A stretch of DNA of 64,000 bases from Bactericera cockerelli (Eukaryota; Arthropoda; Insecta; Hemiptera; Triozidae), in contig CM044961.1 of NCBI GenBank assembly GCA_024516035.1, positions 19,079,558-19,143,557 on the forward strand. Direction: 5' to 3'. The notes below the pieces were generated by a model. That model had not been told where the DNA came from and did no database searches. It saw nothing but the letters and a program-made list of their open reading frames with translations. A program made the translations under genes and the position numbers. Positions 21,457 through 33,700 of the stretch are shown one piece after another; the stretch's first letter is position 1; each line of letters begins with the position of its first letter.

Positions 21457-21664
21457 TGTCCCGGTAGCTCAGTGGTAAAGGCGGCACTCTGTGAATCCAG
21501 AGGTTCCAGAGGTCGTGGGTTCGAAACCCAGCCGGGACATGACAAGTTATTCTCCCATTTGGGATTTTTACCACATAATAATATGTCTTGGGCTTACTGC
21601 TTGAATAAATGGGACTTTAATAGTCCTTATCGAGCAGTATAAATAAGGCGATATTATTATTATT
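21457..21664 (+). mobile_element. tRNA-derived SINE with closed acceptor stem and (ATT)n tail
   Basis: The 83-nt head 21457-21539 has TGTCCCGG and CCGGGACA pairing end to end. It also has an A box (TAGCTCAGTGGTAAAG), a CTCTG/CAGAG arm and a B box GTGGGTTCGAAACCC. CCAGAGG is duplicated around the variable-loop position, and the anticodon loop is one base short, so a working tRNA is unlikely. A body of about 110 bp follows and ends in ATTATTATTATT at 21651-21664. This gives a complete SINE architecture. Confidence 0.78.
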
Positions 21665-21798
21665 CTATGTAACTTCTCCACTCTGTAACCCCACATTATC
21701 TGAAAGTATTTCTTTTTTGTTTATAAATATTCGTGCTTGACTTATTAGAAGTTCATTTCCATGTATATTCAATGTGTTGTGAGTTATTGTAACCTAAA

Positions 21799-21898
21799 GA
21801 TGCAATTAACGAACAGAATCCACACAACATATTGTATTTCTAGGTCTTGTGATGCAATTAACGAACAGAATCCACACATATTGTATTCCTAGGTCTTT
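21799..21898. repeat. About 50-bp tandem duplication
   Basis: GATGCAATTAACGAACAGAA begins units at 21799 and 21851. The second unit lacks an AAC triplet and has one T-to-C change in the ATTGTAT(T)TCTAGGTCTT part. Confidence 0.9.
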
Positions 21899-22437
21899 TA
21901 GCGGAGCCCAATACAGAAATTCACAATGCTGTTTTCTTGAAACCAAAGAAAACCTTTGTTCAGTATTAAAGTTGTATGCCACGGAGATATATAGATAGCG
22001 CACCATAGCACGAGCAGCCCTTGTCTGCGAACTTGACTTTCGGAAATACCCCATTTTGTAGTATTGGTTTTGGTTTTGCATCTCAAGCTATTGTCTTCTG
22101 ATTTTCCTACCAATTGTTTGTTTAGCGCGACTGTGGACATTGTGAACAAAGACCTTGACATCTCTCGTCTCCAAAGATTCCAGTACTTCCCCTAATGAAG
22201 TCTTTTCTTCCTATGCTCTTCCTAATAAAGTCTTATAAGACAAATATTTTCTTACGGCTGCATGTCGTCACCATGGACTGCGACTGAGGAGTCTTGCTAG
22301 AGGACTATAAACAGAGAACAGACTAGTCAACCCTTACAAGCCAGGCTAGCTTGCAGTTTCCTAAGGGTATGGCTTGTAAAGAAAAGTCCAAGTCCTCATG
22401 ATGGTTGATCGCACATAGAAATATGTGGTTCAGGATG

Positions 22438-22462
22438 AGCCAACTTTGAAATAAAGTTGGCT
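22438..22462. repeat. 10-bp hairpin
   Basis: AGCCAACTTT and AAAGTTGGCT flank a 5-base loop. No poly(T) or gene context follows, so a terminator role is not claimed. Confidence 0.7.
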
Positions 22463-22609
22463 GGAGACCATCATTCACCCCTCCAAGCTGGTTACAAGAA
22501 CAACTGAGGATTCTCTTTTTAGTTTATTAATCCTATAGAAAGGAATGTAATGCAATCTACAGACCATTAATGATAGACATAATCTATATATATAAAATCC
22601 ATTTACATT

Positions 22610-23480
22610 CATTCATAATCAACGCAGAGCCTAAACGGCTGGGCCGATTGACTTGAAATTTTGCAGGAAGCTTCCCCTTATGATGTAGGGGCGTACTAAG
22701 AACGGATTTTTTGAAGGAAACATGGGTTCTCAACTTATGGCCAAAAATTAACATTTATTGATAATCAACGCAGAGCCTAAACGGTTGGGCCGATTGACTT
22801 GAAATTTTGCAGGAAGCTTCCCCTTATGATGTAAGGGCGCACTAAGAACGGATTTTTTGAAGTAAACAGGGGTTCTCAACTTATGGCCAAAAATTAACAT
22901 TTATTGATAATCAACGCAGAGCCTAAACGGCTGGGCCGATTGACTTGAAATTTTGCAGGAAGCTTCCCCTTATGATGTAGGGGCGTATTAAGAACGGATT
23001 TTTTTTTTAAGGAAACAGGCGTTCTCAACTTATGGCCAAAAATTAACATTTATTGATAATCAACGCAGATCCTAAACGGCTGGGCCGATTGACTTGAAAT
23101 TTTGCAGGAAGCTTTCCCTTATGATGTAGGGGCGTACTAAGAACAGATTTTTTTTAAGGAAACAGGCGTTCTCAACTTATGGTCAAAATTAGTCATTTTT
23201 AGAGTGTTGTCAGATTCTCAAAAGGGTTGAGCTGAATGACTTGAAATTAGGCAGAAAACTTCTTTCAGTGATGAAGAAGCTTACTATGAAAGGATTTTTC
23301 AAAGATAACAGGGGTCCTCAACTTATGGACAAAAGTAGACATTTTAGCGTCTTGCAAGATTGAGAAACGGTTGAGCCGAATGACTTGAAATTTGGCAGAC
23401 AGCTTTTTTTGTGATGTAAGGGAATAATAAGAAACAAATTTTAAAAGAAAATAGGGGTTCTCAACTTATGGTCAAGCTGG
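22610..23480 (+). repeat. 146-149 bp tandem array inside the Helitron
   Basis: AACGCAGA(G/T)CCTAAACGG recurs at 22621, 22767, 22913 and 23062. Each is followed by TGGGCCGATTGACTTGAAAT and a conserved CTCAACTTATGG. Two more diverged units follow near 23190 and 23335 (GAGCTGAATGACTTGAAATT, GAGCCGAATGACTTGAAATT). The first units are nearly identical, so the array has been homogenised or expanded recently. The last two are older. Confidence 0.92.
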
Positions 23481-23481
23481 A

Positions 23482-25748
23482 TGGCGAATACTATGTTTTT
23501 CGACTCATGAAAGATACTCTCCTGTCATACATTTGGCCGTCCACTTTGAAAATGGACAAAGGGTAGTTTTTACAACCGAAAATGTCCAACAGAGAATTGA
23601 CAACCCTCCTAAAACAACATTAATGGCGTTTTTCCAACTATGCAACCAGGATGAATTTGCAAAGACTCTCTTTTAGTACCAGCATTTTATGTGTGGAAAA
23701 ACAACATGTTCCGAAGAAGGAAAAAAAGATCAATTGTTCCAGGACATCCGGGTGTAAAAAAAGACCACGTTCTTGGTAAAATTTATACCGTTCATCCGAA
23801 TGACTCAGAATGATTCTACCTACGATTACTTCTACATAAATTGCGAGGACCTACTTCATTCAGAAGCCTCAAAATGGTAGGCGGCATTGAATACCCTACG
23901 TTCCATGCTGCATGCCTAGCCATGGGTTTGTTACTTGATGATGCGCAAGCAATGTGAACATTATTACCAACAGAACTTATTTGGCAGAAATTTCATACAA
24001 CACGTTTCAAATGAGGTCTTTCGTCTCTGAAAAAGTGCTATTACTCAATAGTGAACAGAGATACGTGTATGAAACTGTACTTCAGAGCGTCACTTCATCT
24101 TCTGATTCTGTAGGTAATAATTTGTTCTTCCTAGATGCTCCAGGTGGAACTGGAAAAACATTCTTAATAAACCTTTTGTTAGCTACAATACGCAAAGATG
24201 GAAATATTGCCATTGCTGTTGCATCGTCCGGTATTGCCGCCACACTGATAGAAGGAGGCCGCACTGTTCATTCTGCTTTGAAATTGCCGCTCAATTTAAA
24301 TTCTGTAGATACACCAAGCTGTACTATTGGAAAGCAAAGTGATATGGCCAAAGTCCTCAGGGATTTCAAGTTGATCGTATATGATGAATGTACAATGACT
24401 CATAAAACTGGCTTAGAGACACTGGACCGTACTCTACAAGACATTCGTGGTGTTAAAAATCTTATGAGTGGTAAAACTGTGCTACTGTCTGGAGATTTTA
24501 GACAAACTTTACCCGTTGTTCCACGTGGAACAAGAGCTGACGAAGTGAAGGCATGTTTAAAATCATCCATTTTGTGGCCACAGATAACTGTTCTTTCTTT
24601 AAAGTTGAACATGCGTGTACACCTTCACGCTGATCAAAATGCAGAAGTTTTTTCGAAGCTTTTGCTTCGGATAGGTGATGGACAGTTACCTGAACAAAAT
24701 GAAAAATTGTATTTCCTACCGAACACTGTCAGTTATTAGTCGATTACAACACCTTCCTAGACACTATCTACCCCAATCTAGATAACCCAAGTGTTGTTGT
24801 CCCTGTTTGGCTAAAGATAAGGGCCATACTTGGCCATAACACCAAAGAATGATAATGCTCTGGAAATTAATAATGACTTATTAAAAAGAATGCCTTCTGA
24901 ACTATCAACTTACGAATCCGTAGACACTGTTGTGGAAGAGGAAGAAGCCATCCATTACCCAACCGAATTTCTTAATACACTAAATCCTCCTGGCTTGCCA
25001 CCCCATCGGCTATGCCTTAAGGTTGGAGCACCAATAATATTACTAAGAAATCTGAGACCCCCGAAATTGTGTAACGGCACGCGGCTTCAAATTACATCCT
25101 TAATAAAAAAAAAAACATTATCGAGGCAGTTATATTCACAGGGGCTGGTGCAGGTGAAACGGTATATGTACACAGGATTTTTTTTGTCGGCGCGGGGGTT
25201 CGAACCCGGGACCTTCCGCATCGTAAGCGAGTGCTTAACCACTGAGCTATTTGTGTGCTCATTTAATCTGTTTATTAGCAACTATGCACTTGGGTTCTTT
25301 TTTTTTAATGGAAGGCAGGAAAAAATCTTTCAAAGACACCCAGATCCTGCGTGGGGTGTGGGATTTCCACCCACTAAAAACCCACCTTCTCTAAAAGCTA
25401 ACCGGACTTGGAACCGAAAAATATCATTACTTCAAGTGCGGCGCTGTAGGGCACCTACTGATTTCGTTGTAGTGCCCTCCCATCTCTCTCTTGGGTTCTA
25501 ATGTGATTTCTGACTACCACTTTAATTTCAAAAGAGTTCAATTCCCCAGAAAACTATGTTTTACCATGACGATAAATAAGGCACAGGGGCAAACTCTCGA
25601 GCTAGCTGGAATTGACCTTAGAACGATTGCTTCTCCCACGGTCAGTTCTATGTTGCTTTTTCAAGAGTAAGGTCTGCCAAGTCCCTCATTGTGTTACAGC
25701 CAGATGGTATAACAAAGAACCTGGTGTATAAAGAAGTGCTTCAATAAC
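23482..25748 (+). pseudogene. Degraded Helitron helicase (PIF1-like domain)
   Basis: The longest intact piece is 23954-24739 (261 codons). It has Walker A DAPGGTGKT at residues 61-69, SSGIAATLIEGGRTVHSALK at about 91-110, Walker B VYDE at 142-145 and the PIF1 motif SGDFRQTLPVV at 179-189. Upstream, 23482-23660 encodes HERYSPVIHLAVHFENGQ and PPKTTLMAFFQLC, which belong to the linker before the helicase in Helitron proteins. It is broken by stops. Downstream, after a frame break at about 24739, 24830-25176 continues with LNTLNPPGLPPHRLCLKVGA and LLRNL. After the SINE, 25497-25748 gives the last motif, TMTINKAQGQTLELAGIDL. The whole region was one polypeptide, now split by several frameshifts and stops and one insertion. 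The start at 23954 is not a biological start. Confidence 0.88.
25177..25500 (-). mobile_element. tRNA-derived SINE inserted in the Helitron helicase
   Basis: Helicase homology stops at about 25174 (GETVYVHR equivalent) and resumes at about 25497 (SDYHFNFKR equivalent). On the minus strand 25190-25256 is tRNA-like, with AGCTCAGTGGTTAAGCACTC, a loop compatible with anticodon ACG and the B box CCCGGGTTCGAACCCC. The T run at 25178-25185 would be the poly(A) tail of the minus-strand element. The segment from about 25292 to 25500 is flanked by direct TTGGGTTCT repeats. It is not tRNA-like, so there may be two insertions or a mobilised flank. Confidence 0.72.
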
Positions 25749-26305
25749 CATAAAACTTATGCAGCGGCGTTGGCCATGCCTTAACTAAAATGTGGCCATG
25801 CCTTGGCCACGCGAAGCGGGCGTAGCCCGCTAGTATAAGTATACACATACGTATTGCACATTTCACTTGATTTAGTCATTCTAATTCTGTAACGTTTTTG
25901 GACAGTTTATGGGGTTTTATTTGGTTTATATAGGTATCTCAAAATAAGAAATTTGATCACACTAAAAAAATCATTGCTTGTTTTCTCCTGTAATAAACCT
26001 ATGGAAGGTCAGGAAGTATATTATTATTGTAATCATTATGTACAGTAACCCGTGGCATAATGAACTTAGCACATCAACATGAGGTTTGCTTCAGTATTGG
26101 TACTCGCAACTTTATAGCTTGCTAGCAGCATGTCTCTGTGATAGAACTTTGTCATCTAACAACAGTTAGAGTTGTACTATTCCTGAACAATAGAGTCACC
26201 CGCGCCCGCCTGAGTGGGCCCCCGCACACCCACGCCTCGACCAGTGAACCAAATCCAGAGCACCTAGTCATTAGGGGTATTTTGAAGTTTGCTATATATA
26301 TTAAC

Positions 26306-26502
26306 CTTTTTTTTTTTAAAAAAAAAGGTAAGTGTGCCCCCGGAACCGCTTTCGCATTACTTCAGGGCACTTTACCTTTACATCCATGCCATTCCGGAAA
26401 CGGAAAATTTCGGTCAGAAATTTCCGCTCCGGCCAGGATTCGAACCCGCAACCTCCGGGTCAGTAACCAATGCTCTTAACCACTGAGCCACGGAGGTCGG
26501 CT
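26306..26502 (-). mobile_element. tRNA-derived SINE with poly(A) tail
   Basis: The minus-strand head 26427-26501 reads GCCGACCTCCGTGGCTCAGT followed by GGTTAAGAGCATTGG, an arm TTACTGACCCGG and the B box GCGGGTTCGAATCCTGGCC. A body of about 110 bp leads to a T run on the plus strand at about 26307-26319, which is the poly(A) tail in the element's sense. The T run abuts an A run, forming a perfect ACCT(n)A(n)GGT palindrome. The acceptor ends do not pair as a 7-bp tRNA stem. Confidence 0.8.
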
Positions 26503-27356
26503 ATTAATATTAATCTAATCAAACAGTAGATTATCTTGTTTTTTTTACCATATACTGCCGAAATCGCGAATTTTTCCTTAATTGATAAGACAAGTCGTCT
26601 CAAATAATGAAGGAAACAATACTTTCTATACCTTATAGGTAATACTAAGTGAAAACCGTGAATCGTAACTCCAGCTGGATCACTCAGGTATTGATATTGA
26701 CGCGGTCACGAAATTTAACTTGAAATGTGTGATAACAATTTGGAAAAGATAAAGAGATGAGTTTAAAGAAAACTAGTTCATCTGAAAAGAAACGCATTCG
26801 TTTCAAATATTTGCCCGATACTTGTATCGAATATTACTAGACATTAGATTATCATGTTACCTTCTCTACATAATCGATATAAAGCCTACCACTGTCTTCA
26901 AATACCAATAAAAAATCTCCCAAACATTTCCACAAGAAAAACTTTTTTTTTTTCAAACAAGGAAATTATAATTTATTAAAAATAAGTACATTCAATTCCA
27001 TCTTCAAGGCCAACTCCGTCTATATTTGGAACACACCACATCCATCTTCAACTTCATACTTAAAAACTGTTTTTCATTGAAACAGTTGGAACGAGATATT
27101 GTTCACTGTGGCACTGTTGCACAACCACAGCAAAGTTCAGCCGTCAGTTGTCTCGTTGCACTTGAGTTAGATACTTGTACCTTGGCACTCGAGTCTCTGG
27201 TGCTCTCAGCAAGATTTTGCGGAGGCTTTGAAACAAGTTCGACCCACAGCCTCTGCCGCCTACCTGTGAGCTAGGTCCCGAGTTATGTGGCCAGATCACT
27301 GCATCTGGTTAACCAGGACTAGGGGGCTGGGGGTGTCACTCGAGGAATTACACAGC
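26503..27356. other. Non-coding stretch, nothing recognised
   Basis: An 82-codon frame at 27026-27274 has no domain. No exon boundary pair or RNA gene was found. Confidence 0.5.
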
Positions 27357-27604
27357 TGATGGTGGCAGCGACATTATAGTTCATGTCGTGCTTACCTGAT
27401 CATCGAGCAGCTATAACTGTTTGTTCTTGTGTTAAAATTGAACATTTTCGATAAAGTTGTCATAGACATATTCAAAATTCTGATGGTGGCAGCGACATTA
27501 TATTTCATGTCGTGCTTACCTGATCATCGAGCAGCTATAACTGTTTGTTCTTGTGTTAAAATTGAACATTTTCGATAAATTTGGTATAGAAATATTCAAA
27601 AATG
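27357..27604. repeat. 124-bp tandem duplication
   Basis: Two units starting with TGATGGTGGCAGCGACATTA at 27357 and 27481 differ at only a few positions near their ends (AAGTTGTCATAGACATA against AATTTGGTATAGAAATA). The duplication is recent. Confidence 0.93.
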
Positions 27605-30600
27605 TGTTGGTTTGATATTATTTTGGTCTGCATCAGGTAGAGCAGTAGATATTTTATTTATAGCGCAAGATTGATTATTTAGTAATCCGAAAAGAAATTG
27701 TGCTAGATTATTCACATCTTACCAATTTGAGTTAGAATACTTGTACCCTATGTACCAAATATGAATTACTGAGAAAATAAAAAAGAACTCAGCTATTTTT
27801 AAAAGTTTGTACGGAAGAAAACATTAAACTTTCTTTGGTGTCTTGAGAGCTTATCAATATTATTATGTGGTTGGTGGCTTTTTGGTTATGATTGTTATGA
27901 AAATATCAGGTAACTTAATTTGCATCTTGAGTGTATTCCATTTGAACCAATATACGCTACAATCCCTGAAGACACTTAGCTTGCGATATCCTTTGATAAA
28001 GATATTGCTTTTATAGCTATGTCCAACTTCCTTTGTGACAAAGAACCTTTTGAAAAGCTATTCCATGGAGGAAATGACCTTTATCCTGTTCTTTTATGTT
28101 CGAAATCCTTTTGGGAAGTGCTTCTTAAATGTTGTCAAATGTCGTCCCGTCATAAACATGAGCTTTAATTTTATGTTCTCGTTTTATGGGAGAAAAAGTT
28201 GAGACATTAACCACAGAACACTCAAAAGCGGCAAAGGTTTTAAGAGCCCAATTCAGCCTAATACCCCTAGCCTACCCTAGTTTATGCATCACGGAGAAAA
28301 TGAGTGCCACAAGATTGTGTTTTATTTTCCAAAAGGAGTGTGTCTTGTGTTCATCGCAGAGCCATAATGTAGTGTAGTTTCCCATAAAATTCTCGAAAAG
28401 CCTTCGGAAGTACTACTGAATTATCGAAGTACATATTATGTACTAACTCGGAAGTACTACTGAATAAATTTATCGAAGTATGCACATATGACTATGATTT
28501 CATCATGATAGTGAATTCTAGTTATTAACGACACCAAAAAGTTGTTCGAGGAACATTAACAGGCGTTGTTTTCGTTAAAAGGAAACTAGTGGATGTAGGA
28601 AGAAAACAAAATAAAAGTGGGGAAAGTGGAGGTTCTCATTGATCAAGGTAAGAGAAATGAGTTAATGTAAGAAACTTAAAATCTAAATAATCAATTTATA
28701 GTGTTACTTGAAACAACATTATTTTATTTGCCACTGGCAGCAACAATGCACAAAGGAAAATACTCAAGGTTATTAATTTATATTCAAGCCTGCTCAAGGG
28801 TTTTTCAGAGTTTCCAAGACATATTGAAAATAATCATTTAATAGTCCATGAAGGAGAGGGATCTCAAATTTCACGTGTCCCGATCACACTCAGAAATCAT
28901 TCTCTTGAGGTCTGTGTATGCTTTGCTAGGAGAGGAAGGGAGGTTTCCAGTTGTATTTGAAGTTGGAACATGTGAGACACATCAACTCAATAGCTAAATT
29001 AATTTTCAACAACAAAAAAGTACTTACAACCCTCGATGGAAAAAATCCATGCCCCCTTGTGCTTCCTCGAAAGCAGAGAAGCTTGGTTTTCCTCCCTCCA
29101 TTTCTCCAGGAATAGAACGATCACGAATCGTGTCGGGGTGTGATTTCTCCTCAAGAACTCATCTACGGATTTAGTTCCAATAACTTGCCCCTAAGTGAGA
29201 TAATAAAAGGGGTGGACTTTTGATAGTATGCATTTGTTTATTGTTTGGTGTATAATAATTATGTTCATCCTGGAAAGGTCGTAACTCGCGTCGGTTTCGT
29301 CAATTCATCTGAATATGTCCAAATTTTACTACCCAAGTTGAGTAGTCCAACATTCTCGCTCTTAGCAAATTCTCACAATTCACGTGATTATGGCTAACTT
29401 AACATTGTGAAACTTTGATTCTCTTCATAGCTGTTCTATTCGAACTGATTTCTGTACAATCAATTGTTGACCATTGGTGTAGACTGTAGGTATACCTAAA
29501 TTAAAGATCAACCACGTGTATATAAATCTGGGCATAAAGGGAATACGATGATGTAGATATCTACTTTGACATCACTCTAAATACAATATGCGCATTGCGC
29601 AGTGTATACTTTACACCTGTGCATAAGAGGCGTCCCCTTCCACTCAAACTGCCTAGTGACTATTAATTAATGCAGGAGGTCTTAGCCTTTATAATGTGCA
29701 TTTTCAATTAGCGAAATTGAAGGATTTTCATCAGTGTTGGCTCAAGCATAATTATGCGGTAATGAATTTAAAGCCTTCAGTTTTAAGCCCTCTCACCTCT
29801 CGAAGTTTGAGGTGGAATATGGAAGAGCTCAGAACACAAGTTTAATATTCCTGGTAATTTATGGTGAATATCATTATCAACTCTGTTTTGAAATTGACTA
29901 TTTATCTGAGGTCAATGTGGTCATCTTGGACTGAATTTGTGGTATTTTTGCTCATGTTTAAAATACAAACCAGTATGTCATTTTACTCAATGGAAATTTT
30001 ATATTTAAAATGTCTTACATTAATTTAGAAGAAAAGCTTTGTGCTAGTGTTATGTTTCAGAAACCAACATTTCATTACTAAAAAAAACCTTTCTCCAAAT
30101 GGCTGAATAGTGGTACCATCACTATTATGATTGAATATCACGACCCTCCTGTAGCCTCCTAGTTCTGTTGGAAACGCACGATGGGGTTTCAGGGTTTCTG
30201 GTTGTGAGCTGCAGGCTGCTAGAGTGGTTATTGGCTCTCCGGTTGCTTTTGGGAATACCACGCACAGTTTATACCCAAAATAGTCTAATATCTTTTTCTC
30301 ATTATTGGTAATCCGGTTCTGAATAGTTGGAAGTTTTAGTATCATCTAATAGTGAAATAGTTGAGGAGCTTAAAATTATGCATTGGATTTTGAGGTATTT
30401 AATATTTTTTTTCATTGTGTTTGTGATCTGTGAAGTCTTCAAGTTTTGTAGTTCTATTATTTATTTAACTTTTTTTAAAATTAATAATTAAAAATAACAA
30501 CATTTTTCACGTCGATTTTAACACCTAATTTAAGTGAATATTATCAGTGTCCCTGAAAATATCAATTTAATTTTTTTCTAATAAAAAGTTTTGCTATCCA

Positions 30601-30736
30601 ATCTGTGTTTTTAGATCAACTTCCAAGTGTTGTGTGTTGAATTCACTGTGGATTTTCGTTTCATGTACCTTCTCATGAATAGTGATTGACGTTTCTTTTA
30701 ACCCGATCTTTGGATTAGTGACTTGGATTATGCACG
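27605..30736. other. Non-coding stretch with one small tandem repeat
   Basis: Apart from a 44-bp duplication at 28405-28492 (CGGAAGTACTACTGAAT start in both units), I see no transposon terminus, RNA gene or exon here. A possible minus-strand donor at about 29025-29033 was considered and rejected. Confidence 0.5.
28405..28492. repeat. 44-bp tandem duplication
   Basis: Units at 28405 and 28449 share CGGAAGTACTACTGAA and TTATCGAAGTA. The second carries a small insertion, AATT. Confidence 0.8.
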
Positions 30737-30776
30737 ATGAGTTCCTTGGCGAGAGCACTTTCTTTCAGAAGTAAAG
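30737..30776 (+). CDS. Possible first coding exon (weak)
   Basis: An ATG opens 13 codons reading MSSLARALSFRSK and ends at a good splice donor, G|GTAAGA (30777). A short basic, Ser-rich start directly before a consensus donor is typical of a first coding exon in a gene with long introns. No promoter, conserved domain or confirmed partner exon is visible. The strongest nearby acceptor, TTTCTCTGATTTCAG ending at 32573, would lead to a stop after 10 codons in this phase. Joining to the acceptor at 44096 would give a stop within three codons. It is therefore not assigned to the exon at 44 kb. It may be chance. Confidence 0.2.
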
Positions 30777-33700
30777 GTAAGATGATACTCATGGGTTAAG
30801 AGCTTTTTTTTTTAAGTGACCATAATTCACAATTTCGCTTTTGTAAATGTTTGCCTCTCGGAGCTAGTGGATTGAGCCCCAAGAGCTTGAAATATTTAGC
30901 AAAACCCCAAGTTACGAGTCACTGCCCTTATCTATCTATCTAACTACTGAAACGAATATACTGGGTTAAATTTAAAAATAAGTTAATTCAAAACTTGAAA
31001 TTATTATCAATGTGACTAAAATAAATATCAACCACGGAAAACCAAAAGGCTGGTTTCAATAATCACTCCAGGGAAAGAGAGAGACGATTTTCATGTGTAA
31101 TCTTATACATAAGGTAGCTTGTAAAGGTATACTTGATGTAGTTTATCCCTGGTAAATGTATGGGCCGTTGTACACACCCCGCCCCTTTACATCTTTTCAG
31201 AGGACTCAGAAGTGAACACTTTAGCGTTTAGTCCATTATCTGCACGATATCAATGTCTTTTACAACCGAGTCCAGACTCCTTCATCACAAGTATTTTTAT
31301 CCTGAATATGTACTTCCTCCTCCCCTCTCCTCCTCCTCCTCCTCCCCCTCCCCCTTTTAGCCACAGCTGAAATCCCACACGAGTCCAGCCTGACCTTGGA
31401 GCCCAAGGCCAAAGAGCCCCAGCAGTCAGTCCGAACAATGGTCTGGCCACTTTACAGTCTCTTTTTATGGGCTTCGCGACGGGCACATGCCCTCCTGTGA
31501 GTGTCCTCGTAAACCCGACTGAGGCCCCTTGTAGCCCTGACGGGAGGGACAGCCTGGTGAGATATGAGGCCAGGCTACAACCAAATTGTTTTCCTCGCTT
31601 TTATGGTTATGACTAAACTTATGACTGATTGTTTTTTGTTTACATTCGTTTCGTTTGAACACTGCTTGCTCTCTGTGCTTAACCCTTGGTGGATGTGTCT
31701 GAAGTGCCCTCTTTCTTTTGAAACAAAGGAGACCAATTGGTAATGCGTCTAGACATCATGCAAGCCGCCCGCCGCCCTCAGACAACCATCTGTCCTCCCT
31801 GGTTGAGACGTACGCACGATCTGTGTACGATTTGTGCTGTTTTTACTCATTTAACTTGCCATAATTATTATGATTCAACCTCCTCCAAAATCGTTGTGTA
31901 TCGTCCTCCAGAAACATTAGCCTTACTGGAAATCTTTTTATTCATTTTGGATAAAATTAAAAAGTTACTTTCAAAAGCTGTGCTTAAAATATGCTATGTC
32001 ATATGAAATGACCTCTAATTATTCTACTCGATATCCATTCTGTGAGATGACAACGGGTTAAGGTTTCATCTCCCATGCACTCTTAATTTATTCTTCTATT
32101 TACAATAACATATTTAATCAAAATGACTCGTTCAGAAGAGAAAAAGCACTGCATTAAAAAAACGCAATAAAAATCCTCCTGAAAGAAGTGATAAATAAGA
32201 CGGTTTATGGCTCTTAATACAAGCTTCCTCGGAAATTAAGTTGTAAAAGAAATTATGAACTTGACAACCCATGGAAGTTACGAATAAGCTCATGAGGATC
32301 TCTTTCCATCCTTGATCTTCCCTTGTGAAGAATAGGAAGACAGAAACTTAAAATCCAAGATAACTGCACATGGTGAACTTTCTATTAAAGGTCTTGTGAT
32401 AAGAAAGCTATTAAGAAGAAATCTACGTGAGTGAGTTTCAGTTGATATGGATTAATTTAATGCTGCTAATATTAATGACATATGTGATATTTACCCATGT
32501 TGATGGGTTAAAGAAAGTCCTGTCTTGTAACAGGAGATCATACTAACTTTTCTCTCTTTCTCTGATTTCAGGTGAGTTTGGGATCTTCACCGATGTTGAA
32601 TAGTGGGGAACAGGTACGAATAGGCTTGAAACACATTGGGAAACAGGAAAGTGGTGAGTTATCACATGACAAAATAAGATTTTTACGTGTAAAGACGGAA
32701 CCTCCATTTGCCTGCATTAGCCCTTAGCCTTTTGACCATTTACGTACATTTCTGACTATTATCAGTTGTATCTTCCTAACCCTGCCATAACACCTAAGAA
32801 GGTATTTTTTGTGTGCTATGAGAATGTTCATTTTCGATTTTTTTTGTAATGTACGCCGGTTTTTGGTTAATTTTTAGGTATAATAATTTTTACTTCTTAA
32901 CCCCAAGATTTGAAATTTGACAGACTAAACACTGGTTGCTAGGAAGTTGCACAATATTTTTTGCATTTCACCGTATCAATCAATATCATAGTTCCTAGCT
33001 CACAGTTCCTATTCAGACTAGCATCTGCTGCTATCCATTCAGTCTTGATCTGAATTGAACTGATCCGAATCATCTGCTACCATCCTAGATTCATCTGCCT
33101 CATTCGGGTCCAAACCAAGGACCACCACATGAAACATCTTGAGTCTAGCATCTGCGGGGTTTATTATTAGGTCACAACTCAAAGGGACCAAGGGACCTGA
33201 TGCGTGACAATGAGGGTTGTTCAGGGTTGTTTGCTTTTTTCCCCCGATATTTTGGGTTCAAATTTTACTTCTTTTTTCATATTCTTCTTCTTGCTTGCTC
33301 TCTTTTTGTGACAGAACTGGTTATTCACATCTGCGTACCCAAATTTCACAAAGGGGATAAATTAGTCCTCCTCAATATTTTATGGAGTCTTCTGCTGTAA
33401 TGCGGAGGAGAAATTTATTAGGGTGTCTATTTCGAGTGGATTTTCTATTATAAATTTGGATTATTTATTGGTTTTTAAAGATAACTTATTGTGTATGTCT
33501 TTTGTTTGAAAAATACACTTCATCAACATGCTTTGTCACTTGAGAAGGCTACTAATTATTGTCCTTTATGTTATAAAAGAAAAAAAGACTAAAACTATTT
33601 TATTTTATTCACCAAACTATGCCTTTTGGGTTGAGTATGTTGAGAACTTGATGAAATTCCAGTGGGGCTTAAAGTTAAAAAATATATTAAATGTTCCCCC

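Larger units (their letters stand above)
22583..25833 (+). mobile_element. Helitron with both termini
   Basis: The 5' end is TCTATATATATAAAA preceded by A (22582). The 3' end is CTAG (25830-25833), followed by T. A GCGGGCGTAGCCCGC hairpin (about 25816-25830) lies directly upstream of, and just reaches, the terminal CTAG. These are the diagnostic Helitron features: TC start, CTRR end, subterminal hairpin and insertion between A and T without target duplication. Inside, from 5' to 3', are a 146-bp tandem array (about 22610-23480) and the degraded C-terminal part of a Rep/helicase protein including its PIF1-like helicase domain (about 23482-25750). A SINE insertion breaks the helicase at about 25177-25500. 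No HUH Rep domain is recognisable, so this copy is non-autonomous. Confidence 0.9.

Noticed and set aside
21457..21539. Functional tRNA gene
   Set aside because: The acceptor stem closes, but the anticodon loop is short and CCAGAGG is duplicated at the variable arm. A SINE body with an (ATT)n tail follows.
22610..23480. CRISPR-like array
   Set aside because: The 146-bp units are contiguous direct repeats without unique spacers, inside a Helitron in a eukaryotic genome.
29026..29170. Minus-strand first exon ending at a GTAAGT-type donor
   Set aside because: Two frames are open over about 25-45 codons, but there is no homology, promoter or partner exon. Chance is as likely.
32574..32624. Second exon after TTTCTCTGATTTCAG
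   Set aside because: In the phase set by the possible exon at 30737 it reaches a stop after about 10 codons, and no domain is seen.
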